A stretch of 64,000 nt of DNA from Prevotella sp. UBA2746 (GTDB lineage Bacteria; Bacteroidota; Bacteroidia; Bacteroidales; Bacteroidaceae): positions 1-64,000 of the forward strand of contig DEJO01000024.1 in NCBI GenBank assembly GCA_002353555.1, read 5' to 3'. The translations under genes were made by a program, and so were the position numbers. Position 1 is the stretch's first letter; each line of letters opens with the position of its first letter. Shown here one piece after another: positions 16,654-23,865 of this stretch. The notes beneath the pieces are model-generated. The model made no database searches and was not told where the DNA came from. It saw only the letters and a program-made list of their open reading frames with translations.

Positions 16654-16926
16654 TTATCGGCGCAGACCTAACTCCTTGACGATGGCACGATAGCGCTCGA
16701 TGTCACGGTCGTAGAGGTAGTTGAGCAGTGCACGGCGCTTGCCTACAAGCTGAGTCAGCGAACGTGTGGTGACGAAGTCCTTGCGGTTCTTCTTCACATG
16801 CTCTGTCAGGTGCTTGATGCGGTAGGTGAACAGTGCAATCTGGCTCTCAGCAGAACCGGTATCCTTGGCACCGTTCTTGCCATACTTGCCGAAAATCTCT
16901 TCTTTCTTTGCTTTGTCTAAATACAT
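16654..16926 (-). CDS. rpsO: 30S ribosomal protein S15
   Basis: A 90-residue S15 of normal length, containing GSAESQIALFTYRIKHLTEH and the conserved KRRALLNYL segment that binds 16S rRNA helix 22 and the central junction. It is a single gene on the minus strand, converging on folK. Confidence 0.97.
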   Translation of the reverse strand: MYLDKAKKEEIFGKYGKNGAKDTGSAESQIALFTYRIKHLTEHVKKNRKDFVTTRSLTQLVGKRRALLNYLYDRDIERYRAIVKELGLRR

Positions 16927-17036
16927 AATGTTGTTGTTGATGAATGATTAGAATATAACGTCCAGGCAACGGAAGCCGTCTTCATCGGGGCGCACCCCAT
17001 CGCACTGGATGCATCGGATTTTCCGATTTGCGGGTG

Positions 17037-17044
17037 CAAAGGTA
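17037..17044 (-). promoter_or_regulatory. -7 element for rpsO
   Basis: The minus strand reads TACCTTTG followed by CACCC. It leaves a leader of about 105 nt before the rpsO ATG, unusually long for this window and possibly regulatory, although I see no named motif. Confidence 0.6.
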
Positions 17045-17116
17045 CTACTTTTCGTGTGATTACCAAAAAGTTTCAAGAAATTTTTCACTTTCCTTGGTGG
17101 TACAGATATTATTTGT

Positions 17117-17124
17117 TATATTTG
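17117..17124 (+). promoter_or_regulatory. -7 element for the YARHG/M15 gene pair
   Basis: TATATTTG followed by CA fits TAnnTTTG, 49 bp before the ATG at 17174. It diverges from the rpsO promoter. Confidence 0.6.
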
Positions 17125-17173
17125 CAAAACGAAATAAGACTAAACCTAATTATTAACTTAAAAAACAATTCTG

Positions 17174-17575
17174 ATGATGAAAATCTTTAAGAACAAATGG
17201 ATGATTGTTGCAGCTATGTTGCTGACCATCTCCGTAGTGGACGCTGTAGCACAGCCCTCCATCCCCCGCAGAGGAACTTATCGTGGTGCACCCCGCAGCC
17301 GTGGCTATTCCCGCAACACCGTTTGGGGCACCCAGTATGACTGGCTCTCCAGCCGATACGCCGACTATAGCGACGTGCAGTATCGCGACCGCGGTCAGGT
17401 GCGCGTGCTGCTGAACTCTATCTATGCCCGTCACGGCCGCCGTTTCAAGGATGCCGCACTCCGTAGCTACTTCAACTCGCAGAACTGGTATGCGCCTTGG
17501 CGCAACGAGGTGCCGTCGAGTGAGTTCAACAAGTATGAGCAGTATAACATCAGCTTCCTCTCCAAGTATGATTAA
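17174..17575 (+). CDS. YARHG-domain exported protein
   Basis: A 133-residue protein with an N-terminal signal peptide (about 1-26, ending VDAVAQ), an Arg/Gly-rich linker, and a C-terminal YARHG domain (LNSIYARHGRRFKDAALRSY, then the W-Y pair). YARHG domains are extracellular and thought to bind cell-wall components, but the ligand is unknown. It overlaps the M15 peptidase gene by 8 bp, which suggests a shared cell-wall role. Confidence 0.8.
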   Translation: MMKIFKNKWMIVAAMLLTISVVDAVAQPSIPRRGTYRGAPRSRGYSRNTVWGTQYDWLSSRYADYSDVQYRDRGQVRVLLNSIYARHGRRFKDAALRSYFNSQNWYAPWRNEVPSSEFNKYEQYNISFLSKYD

Positions 17576-18326
17576 GAAAGGCTTTTTCTATCTGCTGGCG
17601 CTCCTGATAGCGTGTCCGCTGGCAGCACAGGCGCAGAACGTTCCCAAGGGTGCTGCCATACTGATGAAGTGCTATCCCAACTTCGTCAAGGGATATAAGG
17701 ACGGCAAGCTCATCATGAGCGACGGCTCGACGCTCGTCTATGACGACGGCAGGCAGAAGTCGTTCGTCGAGAAGCTCGACGATGCCGACCCGGAAGACAT
17801 GTTCGCCTTCAAGTACGACCGCCAGTCGTGGACGCCTGCCTACTTGCAGGATGCCGGCCGCAGCCGTTGCGAGGCGCTGTTCAAGAAGATGTACGGCTCG
17901 TCGCAGGCAGAGGTGCGCAAGCACCTGGTCAGCGTACCGTGGTTCGGACAGCGTGTGCTCTTCACCAACGTCAACGGAGCTGCCGACCACCTGAAGGCTG
18001 TTGCCGCCGAACTTGCCAAGCATCCGCAGTACAGCAAGTACTTCAAGTCGGAGGGTACGTTCTACTGGCGCCCTGTCCGTGGTGCCAAACGGCTCAGTGC
18101 CCACTCCTACGGTATGACCATCGACATCGGTGGCAACTTCAAGACCTACTGGCTGTGGAAGAAGCCGGGTGCCAAGGAGACCGACAAGGTGGGATATGAG
18201 AACAAGATGCCGCACGAGATTGTGGAGATCTTCGAGAAGCACGGCTTCATCTGGGGCGGTCGCTGGTATCACTACGACACCATGCACTTTGAATACCGTC
18301 CGGAGATACTCATGGCGAACCCGTAA
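17568..18326 (+). CDS. M15 family peptidase (D-Ala-D-Ala carboxypeptidase-like)
   Basis: A 252-residue exported protein with a signal peptide (MIKKGFFYLLALLIACPLAA). The M15 zinc motifs are visible: SAHSYGMTIDIG (SxHxxGxxxD) and HYDTMHFEYRPEI with the third His ligand. The family cleaves D-amino-acid-containing cell-wall peptides. The start at 17568 was chosen because it begins the signal peptide and overlaps the YARHG gene stop. The upstream part of the frame is a shadow of that gene. Confidence 0.85.
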   Translation: MIKKGFFYLLALLIACPLAAQAQNVPKGAAILMKCYPNFVKGYKDGKLIMSDGSTLVYDDGRQKSFVEKLDDADPEDMFAFKYDRQSWTPAYLQDAGRSRCEALFKKMYGSSQAEVRKHLVSVPWFGQRVLFTNVNGAADHLKAVAAELAKHPQYSKYFKSEGTFYWRPVRGAKRLSAHSYGMTIDIGGNFKTYWLWKKPGAKETDKVGYENKMPHEIVEIFEKHGFIWGGRWYHYDTMHFEYRPEILMANP

Positions 18327-18351
18327 CGTGCTACCTTCATGGTCGTTCACG

Positions 18352-18439
18352 CTGGTTTGCGGAACAAAACCAACTGGTTTGAGGGACAAACTAAACTGGT
18401 TTGCGGGACAAAACCAACATTCTTTGAGGACAAACTCGT
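18352..18439. repeat. Tandem array of four 22-bp units
   Basis: Units start at 18352, 18374, 18396 and 18418. The form is CTGGTTTGCGGGACAAAACC followed by AA, with a conserved GGGACAAA(C/A) core (GTTTTGTCCC on the minus strand). There are no spacers, so it is not CRISPR. A second array with the same period and core is at 57149-57280. Confidence 0.85.
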
Positions 18440-18446
18440 GTTGTTT

Positions 18447-18590
18447 CAATCAAAAAGCTGCAAGTTTTCATTCGAGAACTTGCAGCTTTTTATATGAGAA
18501 CTTATAGGTTTTCATTTGTAAACCTGTAGGTTAAAGACCACCAAAGAATATCTGATGCTTTCTGAACAGCTTGTACTTCCATTTGCAAAG
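18447..18590 (-). ncRNA. Candidate small RNA with two hairpins (locus 1)
   Basis: The minus-strand -7 box TATCTTTG (18596-18603) is followed by about 50 nt, then the hairpin TTAACCTACAGG...CCTATAAGTT (18532-18499). A perfect 15-bp hairpin flanked by A5 and T5 (18491-18452) follows and resembles an intrinsic terminator. A transcript of about 140 nt is predicted. The same layout recurs at 57287-57421. No protein gene lies downstream on this strand. The rest of the 485-bp gap holds the 22-bp array, an AT-rich hairpin at 18612-18654 and the typA promoter. Confidence 0.35.
18452..18491. terminator. Bidirectional terminator-like hairpin, locus 1
   Basis: AAAAAGCTGCAAGTT pairs perfectly with AACTTGCAGCTTTTT over 15 bp around a 10-nt loop, with A/T tracts on both sides. 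On the plus strand it could end the M15 operon. On the minus strand it could end the candidate small RNA. Confidence 0.7.
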
Positions 18591-18595
18591 ATACG

Positions 18596-18603
18596 AAAAG
18601 TCG
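18596..18603 (-). promoter_or_regulatory. Minus-strand -7 element facing the locus-1 hairpins
   Basis: The minus strand reads CGTATCTTTGCA. Immediately upstream (18612-18654) is a long AT hairpin, GCAAAACAAAG...CTTTGTTTTGC, followed by TCTCGACTTTT. This resembles the dyad promoter cassettes of ftsX, murF-alr and rmuC. No gene lies downstream on this strand. Confidence 0.5.
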
Positions 18604-18780
18604 AGAGCAAAACAAAGAAAAAAAACAAGTTTTTTTTCTTTGTTTTGCCGAGACGTAGTAACTTCGGCGAAGCCAAAGATACAAAAAAACAAGTAGAAAT
18701 CCAAATTTCAGTACCCCAAATGTGTGGCCTTGCATCAAAAAATTATCAATGCTCCATGAGCGATTGTCAATTATAAGTTG

Positions 18781-18788
18781 TACCTTTG
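18781..18788 (+). promoter_or_regulatory. -7 element for typA
   Basis: TACCTTTG followed by CAG, 23 bp before the typA ATG, fits TAnnTTTG. Confidence 0.65.
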
Positions 18789-18811
18789 CAGCTGATTTAT
18801 AAATAATAGGT

Positions 18812-20614
18812 ATGCAGGACATTAGGAACATAGCGATTATAGCCCATGTAGACCATGGGAAGACAACGTTAGTTGACAAGATGATGCTCGCCGGAAAGCT
18901 CTTCCGCGAGGGACAGGATAACAGCAGTCAGGTGCTCGATGCCAACGACTTGGAGCGCGAACGCGGCATTACGATTCTTTCAAAGAACGTTTCCATCAAC
19001 TGGAAGGGGACGAAAATCAATATCATCGACACTCCGGGACACAGCGACTTCGGCGGTGAGGTGGAGCGCGTGCTGAACATGGCAGACGGATGTCTGCTGT
19101 TGGTCGACGCGTTTGAAGGTCCGATGCCACAGACACGCTTCGTCTTGCAGAAGGCATTGGAGATAGGCTTGAAGCCGATTGTTGTCGTCAACAAGGTGGA
19201 CAAGCCCAACTGCCGTCCGGAAGAGGTCTACGAGATGGTGTTCGACCTGATGTTCGACCTGAATGCTACTGAAGACCAGCTGGACTTCCCCGTTGTCTAT
19301 GGCTCTGCCAAGAACGGCTGGATGAGTGAAGACTGGAAGACCCCTACCGACAACATTGAATACCTGTTGGACAAGATTGTCGAGGTCATCCCTGCACCGC
19401 AGCAGTTAGAGGGGTCGCCCCAGATGCTGATAACGTCCCTCGACTACAGCAACTACACCGGACGTATCGCCGTAGGGCGCGTACATCGCGGCACCCTTAC
19501 CGACGGCATGGCGGTAACCATCTGCCATCGCGACGGTTCACAGGAGAAGACTAAGATCAAGGAGCTGCATACCTTCGAGGGTATGGGACACCAGAAGACC
19601 GACCATGTAGACTCCGGTGACATCTGTGCCGTCATCGGTCTGGAGCATTTCGAGATTGGAGACACCATCTGTGATGCAGAGAATCCGGAGGCACTGCCGC
19701 CGATAGCCATCGACGAGCCCACGATGTCGATGCTCTTCACCATCAACGACTCGCCGTTCTTCGGCAAGGAAGGCAAATACTGCACCTCCCGACACATCAA
19801 CGACCGCCTGCAGAAGGAGCTGGAGAAGAACCTCGCCCTGCGTGTGGCGTTCTTCGAAGACAGTACCGACAAGTGGATTGTCAGCGGACGTGGCGTGCTG
19901 CACCTGAGCGTTCTCATCGAGACCATGCGTCGCGAAGGCTATGAGTTGCAGGTGGGTCAGCCGCAGGTCATATATAAAGAGGTGGACGGAGTGAAGTGTG
20001 AACCTATCGAAGAGCTGACCATCAACGTGCCGGAGGAGTTCGCTTCGAAGATGATCGACATGGTGACGCGCCGCAAGGGAGAGCTCACGGGCATGGAGAC
20101 ACAGGGCGACCGCAGCAACATCGAGTTCGAGATACCCTCGCGAGGCATCATCGGCTTGCGCACCAACGTGCTCACCGCCAGCCAGGGAGAGGCTATCATG
20201 GCTCACCGCTTCAAGAACTACCAGCCCTACAAGGGCGACATCGAGCGGAGGCTCAACGGCTCGATGGTGGCTCTGGAGACAGGTACTGCCTACGCCTACA
20301 GTATAGACAAGCTGCAAGACCGCGGCAAGTTCTTCATCGATCCGGGTGAAGAGGTCTATGCCGGACAGGTCGTCGGCGAACACGTACATGACAACGACCT
20401 CGTCGTCAACGTCGCCAAAGCCAAGCAGCTCACCAACGTGCGTGCCTCCGGCAGCGACGACAAGGCACGCATCGTGCCGAAGACCATCATGAGTCTGGAG
20501 GAGTGTCTGGAGTATATCAAGGCTGACGAATACGTGGAGGTGACTCCGCAGTCTATGCGTATGCGCAAGATCATCCTCGACCACGACCAGCGCAAGAAAG
20601 CAAACAAAGTATAA
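18812..20614 (+). CDS. typA: GTP-binding translation factor BipA/TypA
   Basis: A 600-residue ribosome-associated GTPase with P-loop AHVDHGKTT (about 11-19), DTPGH, NKVD and the BipA-type C-terminal region ([20 protein letters not shown]). It acts in ribosome assembly and stress adaptation. Length and motifs are normal. A separate gene for a small exported protein follows after 15 bp. Confidence 0.97.
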   Translation: MQDIRNIAIIAHVDHGKTTLVDKMMLAGKLFREGQDNSSQVLDANDLERERGITILSKNVSINWKGTKINIIDTPGHSDFGGEVERVLNMADGCLLLVDAFEGPMPQTRFVLQKALEIGLKPIVVVNKVDKPNCRPEEVYEMVFDLMFDLNATEDQLDFPVVYGSAKNGWMSEDWKTPTDNIEYLLDKIVEVIPAPQQLEGSPQMLITSLDYSNYTGRIAVGRVHRGTLTDGMAVTICHRDGSQEKTKIKELHTFEGMGHQKTDHVDSGDICAVIGLEHFEIGDTICDAENPEALPPIAIDEPTMSMLFTINDSPFFGKEGKYCTSRHINDRLQKELEKNLALRVAFFEDSTDKWIVSGRGVLHLSVLIETMRREGYELQVGQPQVIYKEVDGVKCEPIEELTINVPEEFASKMIDMVTRRKGELTGMETQGDRSNIEFEIPSRGIIGLRTNVLTASQGEAIMAHRFKNYQPYKGDIERRLNGSMVALETGTAYAYSIDKLQDRGKFFIDPGEEVYAGQVVGEHVHDNDLVVNVAKAKQLTNVRASGSDDKARIVPKTIMSLEECLEYIKADEYVEVTPQSMRMRKIILDHDQRKKANKV

Positions 20615-20629
20615 ACTTAACACGACAAA

Positions 20630-21487
20630 ATGATGAAAAAGATGTTCTTGACTATCGCACTGGCTGCGATGACATGTACGGCAGTAACGGCACAGGAGAA
20701 AGCAAGTGCTTGGCCGTGGGACTTTCCGCAGGACGTACCGCTGAAGGCAGAGACCGGACAGATGGTGCTGAGCTGCTACGGACACTACTTCGATGCGGTG
20801 GAAGCCGGGAAGTCATTAGAAAACAACGTCCTGATTTTCTACAAGACAACGATGGAGAAGCCGGGCAGCGGAAGGTCTTTGCTTGCCAGTTGGCAGAAGG
20901 AAGTGGAGGTGCCCAACGCACTCATCATTCCGCTCGACAAGAAAGCCAAGGCAAAGAAGGGTGACATCGTGCTCACCTGGTGGCAGTCGGGAAGCGGCAT
21001 GCAGCGTGCCATCGTCATCGACGACGATATTCCTACCGAGCCGACGGTGTGCTATCTGGATTTAGACTGGCCTGACAACCCAGACAGTCCGAAGACGGCA
21101 GAGCGGCGCAAGGGCGAACAGCTGAAGCCGGGAACGTTCAGCGTGATAAAAGGTGGCAAGTGGCAGAGTGGTGAACAGGTGGCTTACCGCAGCAACGGTG
21201 AGTGGAAAGCCGGCAGTATCATCCATACCGCAGGCGACAAGGTGCTCATGTCAGTCTTTGCCAGCAATATCGAAGCCACGACAAAAGACCGCATCAAGCT
21301 CATTCCTTTCAAAGAGAAGTTCAAGGTGGGCGACAAGGTATCGGTGATATGGGTAAGTAAGTACAAGCCCGGCTACACCGTCGTGAAGGTCGATGAGGCT
21401 TATGGACGCGTCTATGTCAAGCAAGACGGCAAAGATCGTGTGGAATGCAAGAGCATTGCCGAAGTAACGAAAGTTTTAGACAATTGA
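20630..21487 (+). CDS. Exported protein with two SH3/Tudor-like modules, function unknown
   Basis: A 285-residue protein with a signal peptide (MMKKMFLTIALAAMTCTAVTA). I do not recognise a named family. Residues about 30-160 hold one globular region with KKGDIVLTWWQSGSGMQRA. The C-terminal third has two segments with the look of small beta-barrel (Tudor/agenet/SH3-like) repeats: GEQVAYRSNGEWKAGSII and GDKVSVIWVSKYKPGYTVVK. It starts 15 bp after typA, so it may be co-transcribed, and it is followed by a terminator. A periplasmic binding role is only a guess. Confidence 0.7.
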   Translation: MMKKMFLTIALAAMTCTAVTAQEKASAWPWDFPQDVPLKAETGQMVLSCYGHYFDAVEAGKSLENNVLIFYKTTMEKPGSGRSLLASWQKEVEVPNALIIPLDKKAKAKKGDIVLTWWQSGSGMQRAIVIDDDIPTEPTVCYLDLDWPDNPDSPKTAERRKGEQLKPGTFSVIKGGKWQSGEQVAYRSNGEWKAGSIIHTAGDKVLMSVFASNIEATTKDRIKLIPFKEKFKVGDKVSVIWVSKYKPGYTVVKVDEAYGRVYVKQDGKDRVECKSIAEVTKVLDN

Positions 21488-21545
21488 CAATTCTTTTAGT
21501 CGCTTCCTTAGAAAAGCGCTTTGAGATTAACACAATTAACAATTT

Positions 21546-21571
21546 GAGGGTATGCATATTCGCATACCCTC
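21546..21571. terminator. Terminator between the exported protein gene and luxS
   Basis: GAGGGTATGC and GCATACCCTC form a perfect 10-bp stem with a 6-nt loop, followed by TTTCTT and preceded by AATTT. It sits between converging genes and may act in both directions. Confidence 0.8.
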
Positions 21572-21575
21572 TTTC

Positions 21576-22070
21576 TTATGCATCGGCAAATACCTTTCCG
21601 TCGTCAAGAGTAATCTGAAGTTTCTTGTACTCGCAATGGAAATCGTTCTGAAGACGATTGAGATAGCGTGCACTTTCCCATTTGCACATCGGGAGGTCGT
21701 GGAGCAGGTAGTTGCCGCAAGCTTCTGGTTGGGTGGCAGGAACCTCTTCCTGTGTGAGAATCCATTTCAAACATTCAATCGTCAGACGTCGCATGTCCTC
21801 TGCACTATAGCAGCCGGTCATGATGATGTACATGCCCGTGAGACATCCCATCGGACCAACATAAACTACATCCTCTTTTACTTCGGAGTTGCGGAACCAT
21901 GTTGCCATCAGGTGTTCAAGGCTGTGCATGGCAGCTGGGGCAATGGCTGGTTCTTTGTTGGGTTCGGTGATTCGTATGTCGAAGGTTGTGAATCCCTTAT
22001 CTTGTCGTGATACGTAGATGCCAGGTTTCAGACAAGTGTGGTCGATGGTGAAACTTTGTATGACTTCCAT
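21576..22070 (-). CDS. luxS: S-ribosylhomocysteine lyase LuxS
   Basis: A 164-residue LuxS that cleaves S-ribosylhomocysteine to homocysteine and DPD, the AI-2 precursor. The metal and catalytic motif HSLEH is at 49-53, followed by LMATWFRNS, with GPMGCLTGMY and the third ligand in PEACGNY. It lies 38 bp downstream of mtnN on the same strand, so the two steps of the activated methyl cycle form one operon. Confidence 0.97.
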   Translation of the reverse strand: MEVIQSFTIDHTCLKPGIYVSRQDKGFTTFDIRITEPNKEPAIAPAAMHSLEHLMATWFRNSEVKEDVVYVGPMGCLTGMYIIMTGCYSAEDMRRLTIECLKWILTQEEVPATQPEACGNYLLHDLPMCKWESARYLNRLQNDFHCEYKKLQITLDDGKVFADA

Positions 22071-22108
22071 GATTGAGTTTGGAGTTTTTAAAGTTTAGAG
22101 TGATGTTC

Positions 22109-22759
22109 TTACAGGGTTTCTATAAAGTTGCGTGTTACAGCAAACGATTTGTCGGCTATCGTGTTCCAAAAGTTGTGATATTGTGAGGCATCTGTATCGC
22201 GTAACGGGATGTCGCTGATGATGCGGAATGAGATAAACGGCACCTTATTGATATAGCATGTCTGTGCTATGGCACACGACTCCATATCCACAGCCTTGGA
22301 CTCTGGGAAAAGGTCGATGATGCTTCGCATCTTTTCCTTTGAATCCACAAACCAGTCACCAGTGACGATGAGTCCTGCATGAACCTTAACGCCACAGTCT
22401 AAGTTCAACGCTTTTTCTATCAGATTTTGGTCTGGTTTGTAGCGAACGGGTAATCCCTGTACTTGTCCGTAAACGGTTTTGTCGTCGATAGCTTTACCAC
22501 AATATACGTCGTGATAGGTCAGTTCTGCACTTACCACGACATCTTGAATGTTGATGTCGTCGCCATTTCCACCAGCACAGCCGCTGGAGATGATGATTTC
22601 AGGATGATGTTCGTTGATCATCTTTTGTGCACCTAATGCCGCATTTACTTTCCCAATGCCGCATTTTGCCAATACAATGTCATGATTGTCGATGGATTGT
22701 GCAACTTCTTGCAACTGCACGTATTCCTTGTCCATCGCTACGATAATTCCTATTTTCAT
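22109..22759 (-). CDS. mtnN: 5'-methylthioadenosine/S-adenosylhomocysteine nucleosidase
   Basis: A 216-residue nucleosidase (Pfs/MTAN) that removes adenine from SAH and MTA and supplies the LuxS substrate. It has the MKIGIIVAMDKEY start, SSGCAGG, the ribose-binding VDMESCAIAQ and the catalytic Asp in IISDIPLRD. First gene of the mtnN-luxS operon. Confidence 0.95.
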   Translation of the reverse strand: MKIGIIVAMDKEYVQLQEVAQSIDNHDIVLAKCGIGKVNAALGAQKMINEHHPEIIISSGCAGGNGDDINIQDVVVSAELTYHDVYCGKAIDDKTVYGQVQGLPVRYKPDQNLIEKALNLDCGVKVHAGLIVTGDWFVDSKEKMRSIIDLFPESKAVDMESCAIAQTCYINKVPFISFRIISDIPLRDTDASQYHNFWNTIADKSFAVTRNFIETL

Positions 22760-22785
22760 GATCCGATTCTGATGTATTATGCATG

Positions 22786-22793
22786 CAAAGATA
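22786..22793 (-). promoter_or_regulatory. -7 element for mtnN-luxS
   Basis: The minus strand reads TATCTTTG followed by CATGCA, 26 bp before the mtnN ATG. A TTTG at -33 is not clear. Confidence 0.65.
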
Positions 22794-22836
22794 CAAATAA
22801 TTGTGAATAGTGAATGGCGAATTATAGATTATTTTG

Positions 22837-22844
22837 TACATTTG
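22837..22844 (+). promoter_or_regulatory. -7 element for the Sel1/YfhO operon
   Basis: TACATTTG followed by CG, 31 bp before the Sel1 ATG. It is divergent from the mtnN promoter about 45 bp away. Confidence 0.6.
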
Positions 22845-22875
22845 CGCCAACGAACCGAATAAAACAAAGAAGAGC

Positions 22876-23838
22876 ATGAAGAAATTCATATTATTATGCT
22901 GCCTGTGCGTATGCTCGATGGTTATCTGTGCCCAAGGGATGTCGAGTCCAGATACGGAGACTGCCTATGAACTTGTTGGGAAACAGAAATTCGGTAAGGC
23001 TTTTACTATCATGGAAAAAGAAGCCCTCCGCGGTGTAGCCAAGGCTCAGTTCGGTTTGGGACTGATGTATGCTGACGGTTTAGGCGTCACCCAAAACACA
23101 GGAAGAGCTGTGGAGTGGGTTGAGAAAGCGGCTAACAGCGATTTCTCTGAAGCACAAACGGTATTGGGCAGATGGTATTATGCCGGTCAGGTGGTGCCGC
23201 AAGATTGCAAAAAGGCGATGATGCTGTTGGAGAAAGCGTCTAAGAAAAATGAAAAAGAAGCCTATCACTTGATGGGTAACATCTATGCCGAGGGCAAGTG
23301 TGCACAACAGAACTACAATAAGGCGTTGCAATGTTATTTGTCGGCAGGAAGTTTAGGGTATTCAGATTCTTGGTACAACGCTGCCGCGCTATATATGAAC
23401 GGTTGGGGAACGCCTCAAAACACCGAGAAAGCCATTGATGCCTATGTGAGGGCAGCCTATGCTGGACACAAGATGGCGCAGTTTAAGATTGGTCTCATTT
23501 ATGAGCAAGGGGCCGGTGTCCCTCAGGACTTGCACAAGGCTTCCATCTGGTATCTGAAGGCTGCGAAAGATGGAGTACCCGAAGGACAGTTTGCTATTGG
23601 AAACCTGTATTTTAGTGGTCAGGGCGTAGAAAAGGATACCAAGAAAGCCAAAGAGTGGTTTGAGAAGGCTGCCCTTCAAGGTTTTGCTCCGGCCCAATAT
23701 AACTTAGGAGTGATGTATTACGAAGGCACGGGCATGAAGATAGACCGTAAGAAGGCGAAAGAGTGGTTGCGTAAAGCTGCAGCCCAAGGCCATCAAGAGG
23801 CACAAGCCGCCCTCGACTCCATTCCACCGGAAAGGTAG
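22876..23838 (+). CDS. Exported Sel1-repeat protein
   Basis: A 320-residue protein with a signal peptide (MKKFILLCCLCVCSMVICAQ) and about seven Sel1-like (TPR-type) repeats of 36 residues, each of the form A-x-x-x-L-G-x-x-Y-x-x-G-x-G-V-x-x-D-x-x-K-A. Sel1 repeats are protein-binding scaffolds and no enzymatic function is suggested. The ATG at 22876 starts the signal peptide, while an earlier in-frame ATG lies on the -7 element and is rejected. The YfhO gene follows after 27 bp. Confidence 0.88.
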   Translation: MKKFILLCCLCVCSMVICAQGMSSPDTETAYELVGKQKFGKAFTIMEKEALRGVAKAQFGLGLMYADGLGVTQNTGRAVEWVEKAANSDFSEAQTVLGRWYYAGQVVPQDCKKAMMLLEKASKKNEKEAYHLMGNIYAEGKCAQQNYNKALQCYLSAGSLGYSDSWYNAAALYMNGWGTPQNTEKAIDAYVRAAYAGHKMAQFKIGLIYEQGAGVPQDLHKASIWYLKAAKDGVPEGQFAIGNLYFSGQGVEKDTKKAKEWFEKAALQGFAPAQYNLGVMYYEGTGMKIDRKKAKEWLRKAAAQGHQEAQAALDSIPPER

Positions 23839-23865
23839 GAATTTTTCAAGTAGAAACAAAAAGAC

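Noticed and set aside
18352..18439. 22-bp tandem arrays (here and at 57149-57280) as CRISPR
   Set aside because: The units are contiguous with no spacers, they are degenerate, and no cas genes are present.
18502..18879. Minus-strand open frame ending S-L-T-Y-R-F-T-N-E-N-L, matched by a similar one at 57342-57626
   Set aside because: The shared ending is produced by the hairpin DNA. The rest of the two frames is unrelated, and one spans the typA start. Treated as a side effect of the repeat family.
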